NCBI RefSeq assembly: GCF_022919095.1
Contig: NZ_CP095073.1
Span: forward strand, 744,001 to 808,000
Length of the DNA stretch: 64,000 bases
Direction: 5' to 3'
Source of the DNA: Halobacillus salinarum
GTDB lineage: Bacteria; Bacillota; Bacilli; Bacillales; Halobacillaceae
A program made the position numbers and the translations under genes. Positions 43,497 to 52,793 of the stretch are shown here, piece by piece; the stretch's first letter is position 1; each line of letters opens with the position of its first letter. The notes under the pieces are model-generated. The model had not been told where the DNA came from, did no database searches, and was given only the letters and a program-made list of their open reading frames with translations.

Positions 43497-44117
43497 TTAG
43501 TTGGAATACCATTTATAGAGTTTCTTGGGGCGTCCAATTTTCTGATGGCTGACGATTTGCTTTACTTTTCCTTCTTCGAGCAAATGCATTAAGTATCTAT
43601 AGACTGTTGGATAGGCAAGACCAATTTGTTTGGAAATGACATCAACGGAACTTGGACCCGGGTGATTCTGGAGATAGTTGGCAATCGATTTTAAGGTTTG
43701 TTTACTAATCCCTTTTGTAGTAAATACATCTTCTTCTTCTTCCTGAACATGCTTCATATTAGCAATCTGAACGTGCAGCTTGATCCGGGAGATCATGTCA
43801 GGAGCTTTCACCGGTTTTAAGGCAAAGTCTGTAGCGCCTTCTTCCAAAAACTTATCGGCAACTTCCTGACGTTCATCAACGGTTAGTACAAGAATAGGAA
43901 TATACTCGTTATGCTTGCGGATCTCCCGTACCGTTTGCAGGCCATCCATTTCAGGCATATGGTAATCGACGAGAATGATATCATATTCATCCTGATGAAA
44001 TTTCTTTATACCTTCACGGCCATTTTCTGCTGTGTCTGATTCCCAGCCGGCATGCTTGCAAAATTCTGTAAGCATGTAGCGCAAGGATTCATCATTATCT
44101 ATGATCAGTATCTTCAT
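43497..44117 (-). CDS. Response regulator with C-terminal HTH (CitB/DcuR-like)
   Basis: A 206-residue response regulator. The receiver domain has LIIDNDESLRYML, the phospho-acceptor Asp in IILVDYHMPEMDG (about residue 53), the Thr in VLTVDERQ and Lys in ALKPVKAPD. The C-terminal part (SVDVISKQIGLAYPTVYRYL) is a helix-turn-helix of the CitB/DcuR/MalR type, ending IGRPKKLYKWY. The gene overlaps the upstream kinase gene by 23 bases, so they form a two-component pair. Such pairs often sense extracellular carboxylates, but the kinase here lacks the usual PAS/Cache sensor. Confidence 0.92.
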   Translation of the reverse strand: MKILIIDNDESLRYMLTEFCKHAGWESDTAENGREGIKKFHQDEYDIILVDYHMPEMDGLQTVREIRKHNEYIPILVLTVDERQEVADKFLEEGATDFALKPVKAPDMISRIKLHVQIANMKHVQEEEEDVFTTKGISKQTLKSIANYLQNHPGPSSVDVISKQIGLAYPTVYRYLMHLLEEGKVKQIVSHQKIGRPKKLYKWYSN

Positions 44118-45450
44118 AACGTACTCTCTCCTTCGGAAAATAGATCCAAAACGTCGTGCCTTCCTGGCTGTTACTATTAATATTTAACTCGGCTCCGTGT
44201 TCTTCTACCACGTTTTTTACAAATGCCAGTCCTACCCCTGGGTGTGATTTAGTACTGTAACCAGCATTCCAAATTTTTTCGAGGTCTTCTTCCCGGATCC
44301 CGGGTCCATTGTCTTCTATACCTATCAGGACCCCCTCATTTTCTTCCTTTGTTCGAATGGTAACCTTTGCGTTTTCTTGTCCTTCAACGGCATCACTGGC
44401 GTTATCGATTAAGTTTACGAGGACGCGTGTCATTCGAATTTTATTGATGTAAATTTCAATGGATTCTTCAGCTTGTAAATCAAATTCGTAAATCGTTGCT
44501 GACTCAGATAATTTATTCGCTCTCATATATGAAATGAGGACTTTGAGAGTGCACCAGTGTCTTTTCTCGTGGTACAGAATCTCTGACACCATGTCATTGG
44601 TAGATTGTATGGAGGATTCGATTTTAGATGTGTATTCCAAAATTTCCGGATCCTTGGCCTTTAATTCGATTAAAGAATTCAACCCTTCCATAAGAGCTAA
44701 GGGTGTTTTTAAATCGTGTACTAAATGGAGAGCTTCTCTTCCTGATCTTGCTTCAACCATTTCCAATCTGGCTACGTCAAGGTCCTGGAGCATTTTCCAC
44801 TTTTGTTCAGAGACCGTTAAATAGATGGCAAGGATCCCAGCATTTATAATAAATACGGCGCACAGGACGATGCTGTAAAAGGACAAGGTTGTTCCAAAGC
44901 CTAGATCAATGGCAATGCTTTTCAGTTCTGCCGAAATTGGACCATTGCCAAACCCCAAGTAGGTAAGGAAAGTAACCGTGTCGAGCCACTGAAATCCGAA
45001 AAGCAGCTGGGACAAAACGACAGCTTTAAACACAGGTCTAAGCTGTCCTTTTCCTAGCAAATGCAGGGCAGCAATGGATAACAGAAGCAGGAGGGCAGGT
45101 CCTCCGAAATCATAGTTCATAGAATTGTACCCGTTTATGATGAGATAAACAAGAGGAATGATGACGATAGGGACTACTACTTTTAACCAGGCAATGTTCA
45201 GCTTGGAACCAAGCTGATCTCCTAAAAGCAGCGCTCCTATATAATGGGGCAGTGCTCTTAATGTATTAAGGAGTACAAGAACAAACGCAGCAATCATCAA
45301 CGTACTGCCTGACGGTGACTTTGACAGGTCAGTCATCAGCCGGGTAAGTCCAATCACCTCAGGACTCAGCCATAAAGGCATGGAGATTCCAATAAATATA
45401 AAGATGACACTTACCCAGATGCTTTTTGATGTTAGTACTAGCCTATACAT
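44095..45450 (-). CDS. Polytopic membrane histidine kinase
   Basis: A 451-residue kinase with about seven or eight N-terminal membrane helices (residues 1-210) in place of an extracellular sensor domain. A dimerisation helix with the phospho-acceptor His follows (ALHLVHDLKTPLALMEGL), and then an HATPase domain with N box NLIDNASDAVEG, G1 IEDNGPGI and G2 HPGVGLAFVKNVVEEHG, in the CitA/DcuS style. The H box is HDLKTP where CitA/DcuS kinases have HDxxNH, a variation worth noting. The partner regulator gene overlaps its end. The signal is unknown; a membrane-intrinsic stimulus is plausible. Confidence 0.9.
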   Translation of the reverse strand: MYRLVLTSKSIWVSVIFIFIGISMPLWLSPEVIGLTRLMTDLSKSPSGSTLMIAAFVLVLLNTLRALPHYIGALLLGDQLGSKLNIAWLKVVVPIVIIPLVYLIINGYNSMNYDFGGPALLLLLSIAALHLLGKGQLRPVFKAVVLSQLLFGFQWLDTVTFLTYLGFGNGPISAELKSIAIDLGFGTTLSFYSIVLCAVFIINAGILAIYLTVSEQKWKMLQDLDVARLEMVEARSGREALHLVHDLKTPLALMEGLNSLIELKAKDPEILEYTSKIESSIQSTNDMVSEILYHEKRHWCTLKVLISYMRANKLSESATIYEFDLQAEESIEIYINKIRMTRVLVNLIDNASDAVEGQENAKVTIRTKEENEGVLIGIEDNGPGIREEDLEKIWNAGYSTKSHPGVGLAFVKNVVEEHGAELNINSNSQEGTTFWIYFPKERVRYEDTDHR

Positions 45451-45638
45451 GACAAATACCCCTAACTCGAACGTTCATTTCTTTCATTCTAATATACGCG
45501 GACAAGATTTTCGATCCTTTTTTACTTAAAAGCACTAATCATAAGGAAGATACTTCCTCCTTGAATTTTCTGTGCTTACACTTCTGGAACTTGTATAATA
45601 AGTACGTATAATTTTCAAACAGAGTGAAGGTGCTTTTC

Positions 45639-46241
45639 ATGATTGTAATGATCGATAACTATGATTCATTCACTTATAACATTTACCAATATTTTAAACA
45701 GCTCGATAAAGAAGTTCTAGTTTTTAGAAATGACCAGGTGACAATAAAAGAAGTCCGGAATCTGGCTCCTGATTTAATTGTGATTTCCCCTGGGCCGGGT
45801 ACTCCTGCACAATCCGGGGTTTGCCGGGAAATCATCTCTGCCTTTTATCAGAACACTCCTATTTTAGGAATTTGTCTTGGGCATCAGCTTGTTGTTGAAT
45901 TTTTCGGGGGAAGAGTAGAGAAGGGAAAGAACCCGATGCATGGCAAGGTAACATGTATCACGCACGATGGAAAATCTTTGTTTGAAAATATTCCCCATAA
46001 AGTACGGGTAACGCGTTATCATTCCCTGCAGACGCCTGCGGAAGACATGCCGCTCAGCCTTGAGATTAGTGCCATGTCTGAAGATAGTGTCGTAATGGCT
46101 GTCCGCCATCATAAGCATCCGATTGAATCGATGCAGTTCCATCCCGAATCGATCTTAACGGAATATGGTTTTCAAATGCTTGAAAATGCATACCGGCGAG
46201 CAATGGCCTATCAACAAAACAAAAAGGGGCTGATCAAATGA
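45639..46241 (+). CDS. pabA: Aminodeoxychorismate / anthranilate synthase glutaminase subunit
   Basis: A 200-residue class I glutamine amidotransferase. It supplies ammonia to chorismate for 4-aminobenzoate, and in Bacillus can also serve tryptophan synthesis. The motifs are MIDNYDSFTYNI, ISPGPGTPAQSG, the nucleophile Cys in [17 protein letters not shown], and ESMQFHPESILTEYG with the catalytic His and Glu. The ATG at 45639 is eight bases after GTGAAGG. The end overlaps pabB by ATGA. The link to folate comes from the next gene, a PabB-PabC fusion. Confidence 0.94.
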   Translation: MIVMIDNYDSFTYNIYQYFKQLDKEVLVFRNDQVTIKEVRNLAPDLIVISPGPGTPAQSGVCREIISAFYQNTPILGICLGHQLVVEFFGGRVEKGKNPMHGKVTCITHDGKSLFENIPHKVRVTRYHSLQTPAEDMPLSLEISAMSEDSVVMAVRHHKHPIESMQFHPESILTEYGFQMLENAYRRAMAYQQNKKGLIK

Positions 46242-47961
46242 ATCCCTACTTGTTATACCAATTTGCCAATTCAGAAGGCAGTCTGCAGGAGGTGGCTTTT
46301 TCACATCCAGTGACGATCATTACGGCTTACAAGCTGGAACAGGTGCAGCCGGCTTTCGCTAAAGCAGAAGAAGCATTAAATCAAGGCCGTTTTGTGGCAG
46401 GATATGTTAGCTATGAAGCAGCCCCCGCTTTTGACGAAGCTTTTAAAACTTATTCAAAAACAGATTGGCCGCTAGTGTGGTTCGGAGTCTTCGAGCATCC
46501 CCATGATGGCCCGGAGCCGGATGAAGGTAATTTTCATGTTTCCGACTGGAAGCTTGACGGACGCTTTTCCGACTATCAGAAAGGGATAGACGCCATTAAA
46601 GAAGCTATCGAACAGGGGAATACTTACCAGGTAAATTATACATCCCGGCTTAAAGCGCATTTTGAAGGGAACGATTATTCCTTTTTCAAGCAGCTCGCTG
46701 CTAACCAACATGCGTCTTATTCGGCCTACTTACAATTAGGGGAGCGGAGAATATTATCTGCATCCCCGGAATTGTTTTTTCGCATGGATGGAAATAAGCT
46801 TACAACAAAACCAATGAAAGGCACTGCGAAGCGGGGACGTTGGACAGAGGAAGATCAAAGGCTGGCATCTGAACTCACCCTCTCTGAAAAAGACAAAGCA
46901 GAAAACTTAATGATTGTTGATTTACTCCGCAATGATCTAGGAAGAATGGCTGTGCCGGGAACTGTCCAGGTTCCTCGTCTGTTTGAATTGGAAACTTATC
47001 CAACTGTACACCAAATGACTTCCACGATCCAAGCAGCGCTGCCAAGAGGTGTGACGATGTATGAAATTTTTCAGGCTTTATTTCCTTGTGGTTCGATCAC
47101 AGGGGCGCCTAAGGTAAGGACAATGCAGTACATTGCTGAATTAGAAACAGCTCCGAGAAATGTTTACTGTGGTGCGATTGGATTTATGACACCTGAAAGG
47201 GAGGCTGTTTTTAATGTACCCATTCGAACAGTCATGCTTGACCACGGATCGAAGGAAGCAGTTTACGGTTCAGGGGCGGGGTTACGTGGGATTCCACCCC
47301 GGAAGGTGAGTTTGCCGAAATCCAGACGAAGGCGAAACTTTTAACTGAAAAGAGACCGGAATTTGAACTGCTCGAGACGATAAAACTCGAGAACGGGGAC
47401 TATCCATTGCTTGAGTTTCACGTCAAGAGAGCCCGTGATTCCTCCCGTTACTTTCAACGCCCATTTTTTGAAGGGGAAATCTTGAAAAAACTACAAGCGG
47501 AATCTGAAGCTCACCCGAAAGGACTATTTAAAGTAAGGCTGTTACTTGATAAGACGGGAGCTAGTACGATTGAAACGACAAAAATCCAAGGTTTGCGTGA
47601 GCAGATCAATGGTAAACTAGCCTTGTCTCCGGTTGATGAAAACAACCCGTTTCTGTTTCATAAGACGACTCATAGGGAAATTTATAACGAGCACTCCCAC
47701 GCCGCAGGCTTTGCTGTCCTTCTTTGGAACAGCAAAAAAGAGCTGACTGAATTCACGATCGCTAATTTAGTAGTTAAGCAGCAAGGAGAGTATTATACAC
47801 CCCCTGTTTCCTCAGGTTTGCTTGCAGGCACGTTCAGAGCGTGTTTGCTCAAAGAGGCGAAAGTGAAAGAAAAAGTGCTGTTGAAAAAAGATCTCTCAAC
47901 TTTTGAGGAAATCTGGATGGTAAATGGTTTGCGTGGCTGGGTAAAAGTTTTTCTTACGTAA
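46238..47961 (+). CDS. pabB: PabB-PabC fusion: aminodeoxychorismate synthase I and lyase (frameshifted as sequenced)
   Basis: About 574 residues after correcting one base. The N-terminal 360 or so are PabB: QGNTYQVNYTSRL, the conserved TTKPMKGTAKRG, NLMIVDLLRNDLGR, and CGSITGAPKVRTMQYIAELE. The C-terminal 190 resemble a PabC/class IV aminotransferase: LLETIKLENGDYPLLEFHVKR and FTIANLVVKQQGEYYTPPVSSGLLAGTFRACLL, which releases pyruvate to give 4-aminobenzoate. The frame breaks in the G runs at 47273-47281; one more G gives GSGGGVTWDSTPEGEFAEIQ, the conserved PabB end. The lysine for PLP should be checked in the lyase part. Confidence 0.88.
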
Positions 47962-47993
47962 ACTTTCGTGTTAACTAAGAGGAGGAGATATGG

Positions 47994-48362
47994 ATGAAAC
48001 ACATCGTGTTTTATGATGCGCAATGTCCATTTTGCTTCAATGTCAAGCGTGTATTGCGTAAATTTGACTGGTTAAATAAGATTAAATGGGTGTCTGTTCA
48101 AGAAGTAGAAGCGAGCGGTAAATACCCTTATTTGGAAGGGCGGAATACGCTCGACGAGATTCACATGCTGACAAAAGAAGGGGAAATTAAGCAAGGTTTC
48201 GATTCGATTAGAAAGCTGCTTTCTGTACTGCCGCCCCTTGCTCTTATAGGATTGCTTTTATATCTGCCGGGTATGAAGCTCTTTGGGTCTCCAGCCTATC
48301 GATGGTTTTCAGGGCACCGCTATGATTGGTTCGGCAGATATGATATACCTAGGTATTCTTAA
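47994..48362 (+). CDS. DCC family thiol-disulfide oxidoreductase (DUF393)
   Basis: A 122-residue DUF393 protein. The signature DxxCPxC is seen at the N-terminus (VFYDAQCPFCFNVKRVL), a predicted thioredoxin-like redox pair, with the family's RxxxxW-type C-terminal segment (SGHRYDWFGR). The central hydrophobic part (LALIGLLLYLPGMKLFG) could lie on or in the membrane. The substrate is unknown. It has a GGAGGAG site before ATG 47994 and follows the pab genes by about 30 bases, so it may share their transcript. Confidence 0.85.
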   Translation: MKHIVFYDAQCPFCFNVKRVLRKFDWLNKIKWVSVQEVEASGKYPYLEGRNTLDEIHMLTKEGEIKQGFDSIRKLLSVLPPLALIGLLLYLPGMKLFGSPAYRWFSGHRYDWFGRYDIPRYS

Positions 48363-48396
48363 TTTACAAATGTAATCAAGGTTTTAAACAAAAATA

Positions 48397-48430
48397 GACT
48401 GTCAAAAGTAAGGATTACCTTTTGACAGTC
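48397..48430 (-). terminator. Terminator of the oxidoreductase gene
   Basis: Perfect 12-bp arms GACTGTCAAAAG (48397-48408) and CTTTTGACAGTC (48419-48430). On the minus strand it is followed by TATTTTTG; it can also serve the plus-strand DCC gene. Confidence 0.85.
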
Positions 48431-48474
48431 TGTCTATCTTTCATATTCGATCGCTAATCAAGATCATTAAAAAG

Positions 48475-49482
48475 TTATTGTGGACCAGGCTCTGCCACTT
48501 TAACGAGCTGCTTCCCGATATTCTCTCCTTTAAACAAGCCGAAGAAAGCATCAGGAATGTTGTCGAAGCCTTCTGTAATGGTCTCTTCGTAAGTTAACTG
48601 TCCTTCTTTCAGCCATTTAGACAAGTGTTGAAAGCCTTCTTTAAATCTTTCTTGATAATCTGCAACTATGAATCCTTGAATGAGCGCGCTTGATTTAATT
48701 AAATAGGTTTGGATTCTTGGGCCTTTGTCTTCCGTAAGATTGTAGGAAGAAATAGCTCCGCACTGAATGATTCGTGCGAATTTGTTGAGACGTGGATAAA
48801 CAGCATCTGCAATCGATCCTCCTACATTATCAAAATAAAGATCGACTCCATCCGGACAAGCTGTTTTAACGGCTTTACGTACATCTTCTGTTTTATAATT
48901 AATCGCTTTATCTGCCCCTAATTTTTCAGTTACATAAGACGTTTTTTCGTCAGTTCCGGCAATTCCTACGACTCTAAGGCCCAAGATTTTCCCGATTTGT
49001 ACAACGGTAGAGCCTACTGCTCCTGCAGCGCCTGAAACGACTAAAGTTTCCCCGGCTTTTGGCTTTCCGATATCAGTCAGTCCAAAATAGGCCGTTAATC
49101 CAGGCATTCCAAGGATCCCTAAAGAAGTTGTAACTGGCCCGAGACTGGGATCAATTTTACGGAGGCTTTCGGCTTTGGCAGTTGAATACTCCTGCCAAGG
49201 AAGGACTCCTGTAACGATATCGCCGACGTTAAAATGATCATCCTGTGATTCTGTAACTTCAGCAATTACGCCGCCATCTAAAGGTTCATTTAGTTCAAAA
49301 GGTGCGACATAGGATTTACCGTCACTCATACGACCGCGCATGTAAGGGTCTACAGAAACGTAAAGAGTTTTTAGTAAGACTTCTCCTGCTTGCGGCTCCG
49401 GCAGAGGATTCTCAACAACGGCTAAGTGTTCATGACCCGGGGTGCCTTCCGGTCGCTTGACTAGGTGGATTTCACGGTTCAT
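48475..49482 (-). CDS. NADP-dependent medium-chain oxidoreductase (YfmJ/CurA-like)
   Basis: A 335-residue member of the zinc-free MDR superfamily, in the leukotriene B4 dehydrogenase/CurA/YfmJ group that reduces activated C=C bonds. Family features are YVSVDPYMRGRMSD, GVLPWQEYS, and the NADP-binding GAAGAVGSTVVQIGKILG near residue 155. VDLYFDNVGGSIADAV and CGAISSYN follow. The Cys zinc ligands of alcohol dehydrogenases are absent, as expected. The ATG at 49482 has GGAAGGAG; an upstream in-frame TTG is not needed. The physiological substrate is unknown. Confidence 0.9.
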   Translation of the reverse strand: MNREIHLVKRPEGTPGHEHLAVVENPLPEPQAGEVLLKTLYVSVDPYMRGRMSDGKSYVAPFELNEPLDGGVIAEVTESQDDHFNVGDIVTGVLPWQEYSTAKAESLRKIDPSLGPVTTSLGILGMPGLTAYFGLTDIGKPKAGETLVVSGAAGAVGSTVVQIGKILGLRVVGIAGTDEKTSYVTEKLGADKAINYKTEDVRKAVKTACPDGVDLYFDNVGGSIADAVYPRLNKFARIIQCGAISSYNLTEDKGPRIQTYLIKSSALIQGFIVADYQERFKEGFQHLSKWLKEGQLTYEETITEGFDNIPDAFFGLFKGENIGKQLVKVAEPGPQ

Positions 49483-49594
49483 TTTGACATCTCCTTCCAA
49501 TGGAAAATTCACTATTCATTTTAACGTGAAAGCCTTTCAATAAGGAAATATAATGTTTGAATAATCTAGACTTACAGGGAGAGAGGAAAGGATA

Positions 49595-50332
49595 TTGGAC
49601 GAACAGAGACAGCTCTACAGAAAGGTGAAATTTGTCAAAGGGGAAAATTTTATTACGATTGAGGATTTGGAGCGGCTGACAGCTTATGAATTACGTGCAT
49701 TTATTAAGATAGCTGCCAAGGACCCTGAATTAAACAAAGTGGGCCATCTGTCTTTGTTAATCCGCGATGATTTTCCACAAGATATCGACAGGAAACTGAT
49801 GGATTCCGGGTTTTCAGTCCATGATACGTTGATTTTCGTCAGAAAAGAGCTCGCAGAACATAAGCCGGGCCCTTCTCCTTATTGCTTGAAAACCATTCCG
49901 GAAGTCCAGGAGAATTTCTTTAAAAAAACGTGGAAAAAGTGTATGAAAGACTCCTTCAATTCAGCAGCTTATTTAAATATGGATGAGCAGATGGAAAGTG
50001 TCAAAAAAGAATTGGGGGAGGGTTATGAACGCACCTGTCAAATTGCTTATGAAGGGGAGCGGGAAATCGGGGTTGTCATGCCGCATATTGAACCAGACAC
50101 ACAAGAAGAAGGAAGGTTGTTTTACTTCGGGCTACTTCCGGAATTCAGAGGCCGTGGAAAGAGTGTGCCGCTTTACAACCAGGCGTTAACTCTTCTCAAA
50201 GCTGAGTTCGGAGCAGCCTATGCGATTGGAGCAACGAGCCTGAACAATCTGCCGATGCGAAGAGTTTTTCAAAAGAACGGCTGCGAAACAACGGGGATCT
50301 ACAAAGTGTTTAAGCGAACTCATAAAGGATAG
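49595..50332 (+). CDS. GNAT family N-acetyltransferase
   Basis: A 245-residue protein with a C-terminal GNAT domain: FGLLPEFRGRGKSVPLYNQ carries the acetyl-CoA loop, and TSLNNLPMRRVFQKNGCE the final helix. The N-terminal 100 residues are a second, diverged alpha/beta part. The start is TTG at 49595 with GAGAGGAAAGG. The substrate is unknown. It is the first of a run of plus-strand genes to 52.4 kb, but about 100 bases separate it from the hydrolase gene. Confidence 0.82.
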   Translation: MDEQRQLYRKVKFVKGENFITIEDLERLTAYELRAFIKIAAKDPELNKVGHLSLLIRDDFPQDIDRKLMDSGFSVHDTLIFVRKELAEHKPGPSPYCLKTIPEVQENFFKKTWKKCMKDSFNSAAYLNMDEQMESVKKELGEGYERTCQIAYEGEREIGVVMPHIEPDTQEEGRLFYFGLLPEFRGRGKSVPLYNQALTLLKAEFGAAYAIGATSLNNLPMRRVFQKNGCETTGIYKVFKRTHKG

Positions 50333-50430
50333 AAAAAGAACCGTACAGGAGGAATTTTTAAAGTTTTCTAGAATTTAGCAAGTAATACACCACTTTACTT
50401 ATTATCAGCAGTCTACAGGAGGAATTTCTC

Positions 50431-51162
50431 ATGATTTTACATACCCACCTTACTGGCGAAGGGGATCCTCTCGTATTTCTCCACACCGGCCTCCAGACAG
50501 GCTCTACCGATTTCGAATACCAACGGGAGTACTTTAGAGAGCATTACAAGCTTGTCTGTCCTGATTTAAGAGGACACGGAAATTCATTCAGTGAGGATTT
50601 TAACGACTATTTTTATGATACGGCAAGGGATTTAAAAGAAACGCTGGACTACTTAAATATCCCTTCCGTTCAAATTGTCGGCTGCTCACTCGGAGCACTT
50701 GTCGGCATAATTTTTGCAAAATATTATCCTGATTATGTCAGAAGCCTGGTGATTTCCGGAGTCACTCCGACGAAGCCGGAAAACTGGGAGGACATCCATG
50801 AAAAAGAGGTTGATTTTCAAAGGCAGCTCTTGAGAGATCAAAACCTTGTGAGCCATTTCAATCAGCTTCATAACACAAATTGGCGTGAATTGATTTATTT
50901 AGTGAGGCAGGACAATTGGTATCCCTTTGAGGAGACACACTCTCTAGCCGATATTAAAGCCCCGATTCTTTACATCGTAGGAGAGGGAAATGCTCATGAA
51001 GTCACAGGAGCCGTTTATTATCCTAAATACAGTAAGGTTCATGTATCTGTGCTTCCGTTTGCCTCCCACTTAGTCCACTCAGAACAACCCGAAATCTATA
51101 CGAAAATCTTAGAGAATTTTCTTCATAAGACAGCTTTACAAAAGGAAGAAGAGCTGGAATGA
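50431..51162 (+). CDS. Alpha/beta hydrolase
   Basis: A 243-residue alpha/beta hydrolase fold protein. The nucleophile elbow is IVGCSLGALVG (Ser near residue 90), the oxyanion segment FLHTGLQTGSTDFEYQ, VCPDLRGHGNSF is the usual second motif, ILYIVGEGNAHEV carries the likely acid and FASHLVHSEQPE the catalytic His. An AGGAGG site occurs before the ATG. It is likely an esterase or a peptidase-like enzyme; the substrate is unknown. It is followed after 21 bases by the small Cys-motif membrane gene. Confidence 0.87.
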   Translation: MILHTHLTGEGDPLVFLHTGLQTGSTDFEYQREYFREHYKLVCPDLRGHGNSFSEDFNDYFYDTARDLKETLDYLNIPSVQIVGCSLGALVGIIFAKYYPDYVRSLVISGVTPTKPENWEDIHEKEVDFQRQLLRDQNLVSHFNQLHNTNWRELIYLVRQDNWYPFEETHSLADIKAPILYIVGEGNAHEVTGAVYYPKYSKVHVSVLPFASHLVHSEQPEIYTKILENFLHKTALQKEEELE

Positions 51163-51183
51163 CAAAAGGGGGGAGGACAAAGA

Positions 51184-51531
51184 TTGCAGGAAGGTGTATA
51201 TTGCCGCAGATGCTCCCGTCAGATAAAGACGAAGGATAACTTGGTCGTTGCAGGCGTACTTTTTGTGATGGTTCCTTACCACAAAGAATGTTTTGCCAAA
51301 GAACTAAGGGGACCGGCTGTGCTATTTATCAATAATCAGCCCATTAACAGCTGGGTTGGAAATTTATTAACGCTCCTTGGCCTTCTCCTTTTTGCGGGAG
51401 TCCTCCTATTTGTAGAAGGATTGGCAAAGTGGCTCTCCTTATTGTTTCTTCTCCCGGTGATTTACCGTTTGCTTGCCTACTATTTATTTGAAAGACGGTT
51501 ATCAGGGAAATACAATACTGACAATTATTAG
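51184..51531 (+). CDS. Small membrane protein with N-terminal zinc-ribbon-like motif
   Basis: A 115-residue protein. The N-terminus has YCRRCSRQI and, about 25 residues later, PYHKECFAKEL, giving a CxxC...HxxC set that could bind zinc. Two membrane helices follow (about residues 55-75 and 78-98), then a basic tail. I do not recognise the family. The start is TTG at 51184 behind GGGGGGAGG. It lies between the hydrolase and nucleotidyltransferase genes with short gaps, so it is probably co-transcribed. Confidence 0.75.
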   Translation: MQEGVYCRRCSRQIKTKDNLVVAGVLFVMVPYHKECFAKELRGPAVLFINNQPINSWVGNLLTLLGLLLFAGVLLFVEGLAKWLSLLFLLPVIYRLLAYYLFERRLSGKYNTDNY

Positions 51532-51548
51532 ATTAGGAGAAACGTAGA

Positions 51549-52376
51549 ATGACATGGATGAGAATTGCAGAAACAGTAGGCGGGTATTATGCTGCCTGCG
51601 AAAAAATAAAAGCTGTTCTATTAGCAGGCTCTGTCTCAAGAGGCTGGCAGGATGCACGCTCAGATATAGAACTGCATGTATTTTGGGAAGAAGCCCCGAC
51701 TGAAAGTGAGCGTCTGCAGTTGATAGAAAAGGCAGAGGGAACCCTTCTTACTTTTTATCCGTACGAGGATGATGAATGGTCAGAAAGCTATTTGTGTGAC
51801 GGCGTGAAAATGGAGTTAAGTCATTTTCTGGGGAGCACAATTGACATGGTAGTAAATCGTGTAATCCGTGACTATTCCACGAATTTGGAAGACCAGTGTC
51901 TTATTTCTGCCATACAGGACGGCATTGTGCTGCATGGTAAGACCGTTATCTCCGAGTGGAAGAATACTGTAAATACGTACCCTCAAGGTTTAAAAGAGGC
52001 GATGGTTGAGGAAAATTTGGATTTTGGAAACCGTTGGAAGAGCCGTTCTACTCTGCTTGAGCGCAGAGATCTTTTAATCCTTTATTCGACGATGGCTGAC
52101 GTTTCTGAAAAAATCATGGCTTTATTATTTGCACTGAACCATGAATATGTCCACCATCCAGGGTTTAAGTGGCAGAAACAATCTTTGAATAAACTTTCAA
52201 TCAAGCCTATGAGGGCCTGTGAACGGATGGAAAGTGTATTTTTAACAGAGCCTGAGAAAGGCATGAAAATATTGGAACAGTTAACGGCAGACGTGGAAAA
52301 ACTAGTAAATGAGCAATCTCCAAGAGAGGTAAGCCATAAGGAGATCAAACAACAGCCGCACAAAAACCAGTTTTAG
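51549..52376 (+). CDS. Nucleotidyltransferase-fold protein
   Basis: A 275-residue protein with a Pol-beta-type nucleotidyltransferase N-terminal domain: VLLAGSVSRGWQDARSDIEL provides the GS and the D-x-E metal ligands. The C-terminal part is helical, as in DUF4037-type relatives. Substrate transfer (aminoglycoside, tRNA or protein) is not indicated. The start ATG has an AGGAG site. The end of the gene is embedded in the downstream terminator stem: the KQQPHKNQ codons are in the stem and loop. Confidence 0.75.
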   Translation: MTWMRIAETVGGYYAACEKIKAVLLAGSVSRGWQDARSDIELHVFWEEAPTESERLQLIEKAEGTLLTFYPYEDDEWSESYLCDGVKMELSHFLGSTIDMVVNRVIRDYSTNLEDQCLISAIQDGIVLHGKTVISEWKNTVNTYPQGLKEAMVEENLDFGNRWKSRSTLLERRDLLILYSTMADVSEKIMALLFALNHEYVHHPGFKWQKQSLNKLSIKPMRACERMESVFLTEPEKGMKILEQLTADVEKLVNEQSPREVSHKEIKQQPHKNQF

Positions 52377-52400
52377 GTTCTGTGCGGCTGTTGTTTTTAT
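52348..52400. terminator. Strong bidirectional terminator
   Basis: Perfect 15-bp arms AACAACAGCCGCACA (52348-52362) and TGTGCGGCTGTTGTT (52381-52395) followed by a T tract. It lies between the convergent nucleotidyltransferase and DUF779 genes. Confidence 0.92.
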
Positions 52401-52771
52401 TAGACCATTCCTTCTTCTTTCAGTTCGCGGTATTCTTCGTCTGTAAAAGCACGGGCGCGCGATAAAAATCGTTTTCCTTCAACACCTTCCAAGGAAAACA
52501 TGCCGCCTCTGCCATCGACCACATCGATGATTAACTGGGTATGCTTCCAATAATCATACTGACTCTTGTTAATATAAAAAGGTGTGTCACCAATGCTTCC
52601 TAAAAGCACATCCTGACTTCCTAGAAAAAGATCGCCTTCCGGATAACACATAGGGGAACTGCCATCACAACAGCCACCTGATTGGTGGAACATTAAAGAT
52701 CCATGTTTTTCTTTCAGATTATGAATCAATTGGAGGGCAGAATCCGTAGCGGTTACACGTTCAACCAACAT
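52400..52771 (-). CDS. DUF779 protein
   Basis: A 123-residue protein of the DUF779 family. The Cys-rich centre FHQSGGCCDGSSPMC and the WKHTQLIIDVVDGRGGMFSLE segment, followed by LEGVEGKRFLSRARAF, are characteristic. DUF779 genes are regularly paired with aldehyde dehydrogenase genes, as here, 22 bases after the dehydrogenase. A role in supporting that enzyme (cofactor or metal handling) is inferred from context only. Confidence 0.88.
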   Translation of the reverse strand: MLVERVTATDSALQLIHNLKEKHGSLMFHQSGGCCDGSSPMCYPEGDLFLGSQDVLLGSIGDTPFYINKSQYDYWKHTQLIIDVVDGRGGMFSLEGVEGKRFLSRARAFTDEEYRELKEEGMV

Positions 52772-52793
52772 CGGTCACCTCCTCTCATGTAAT

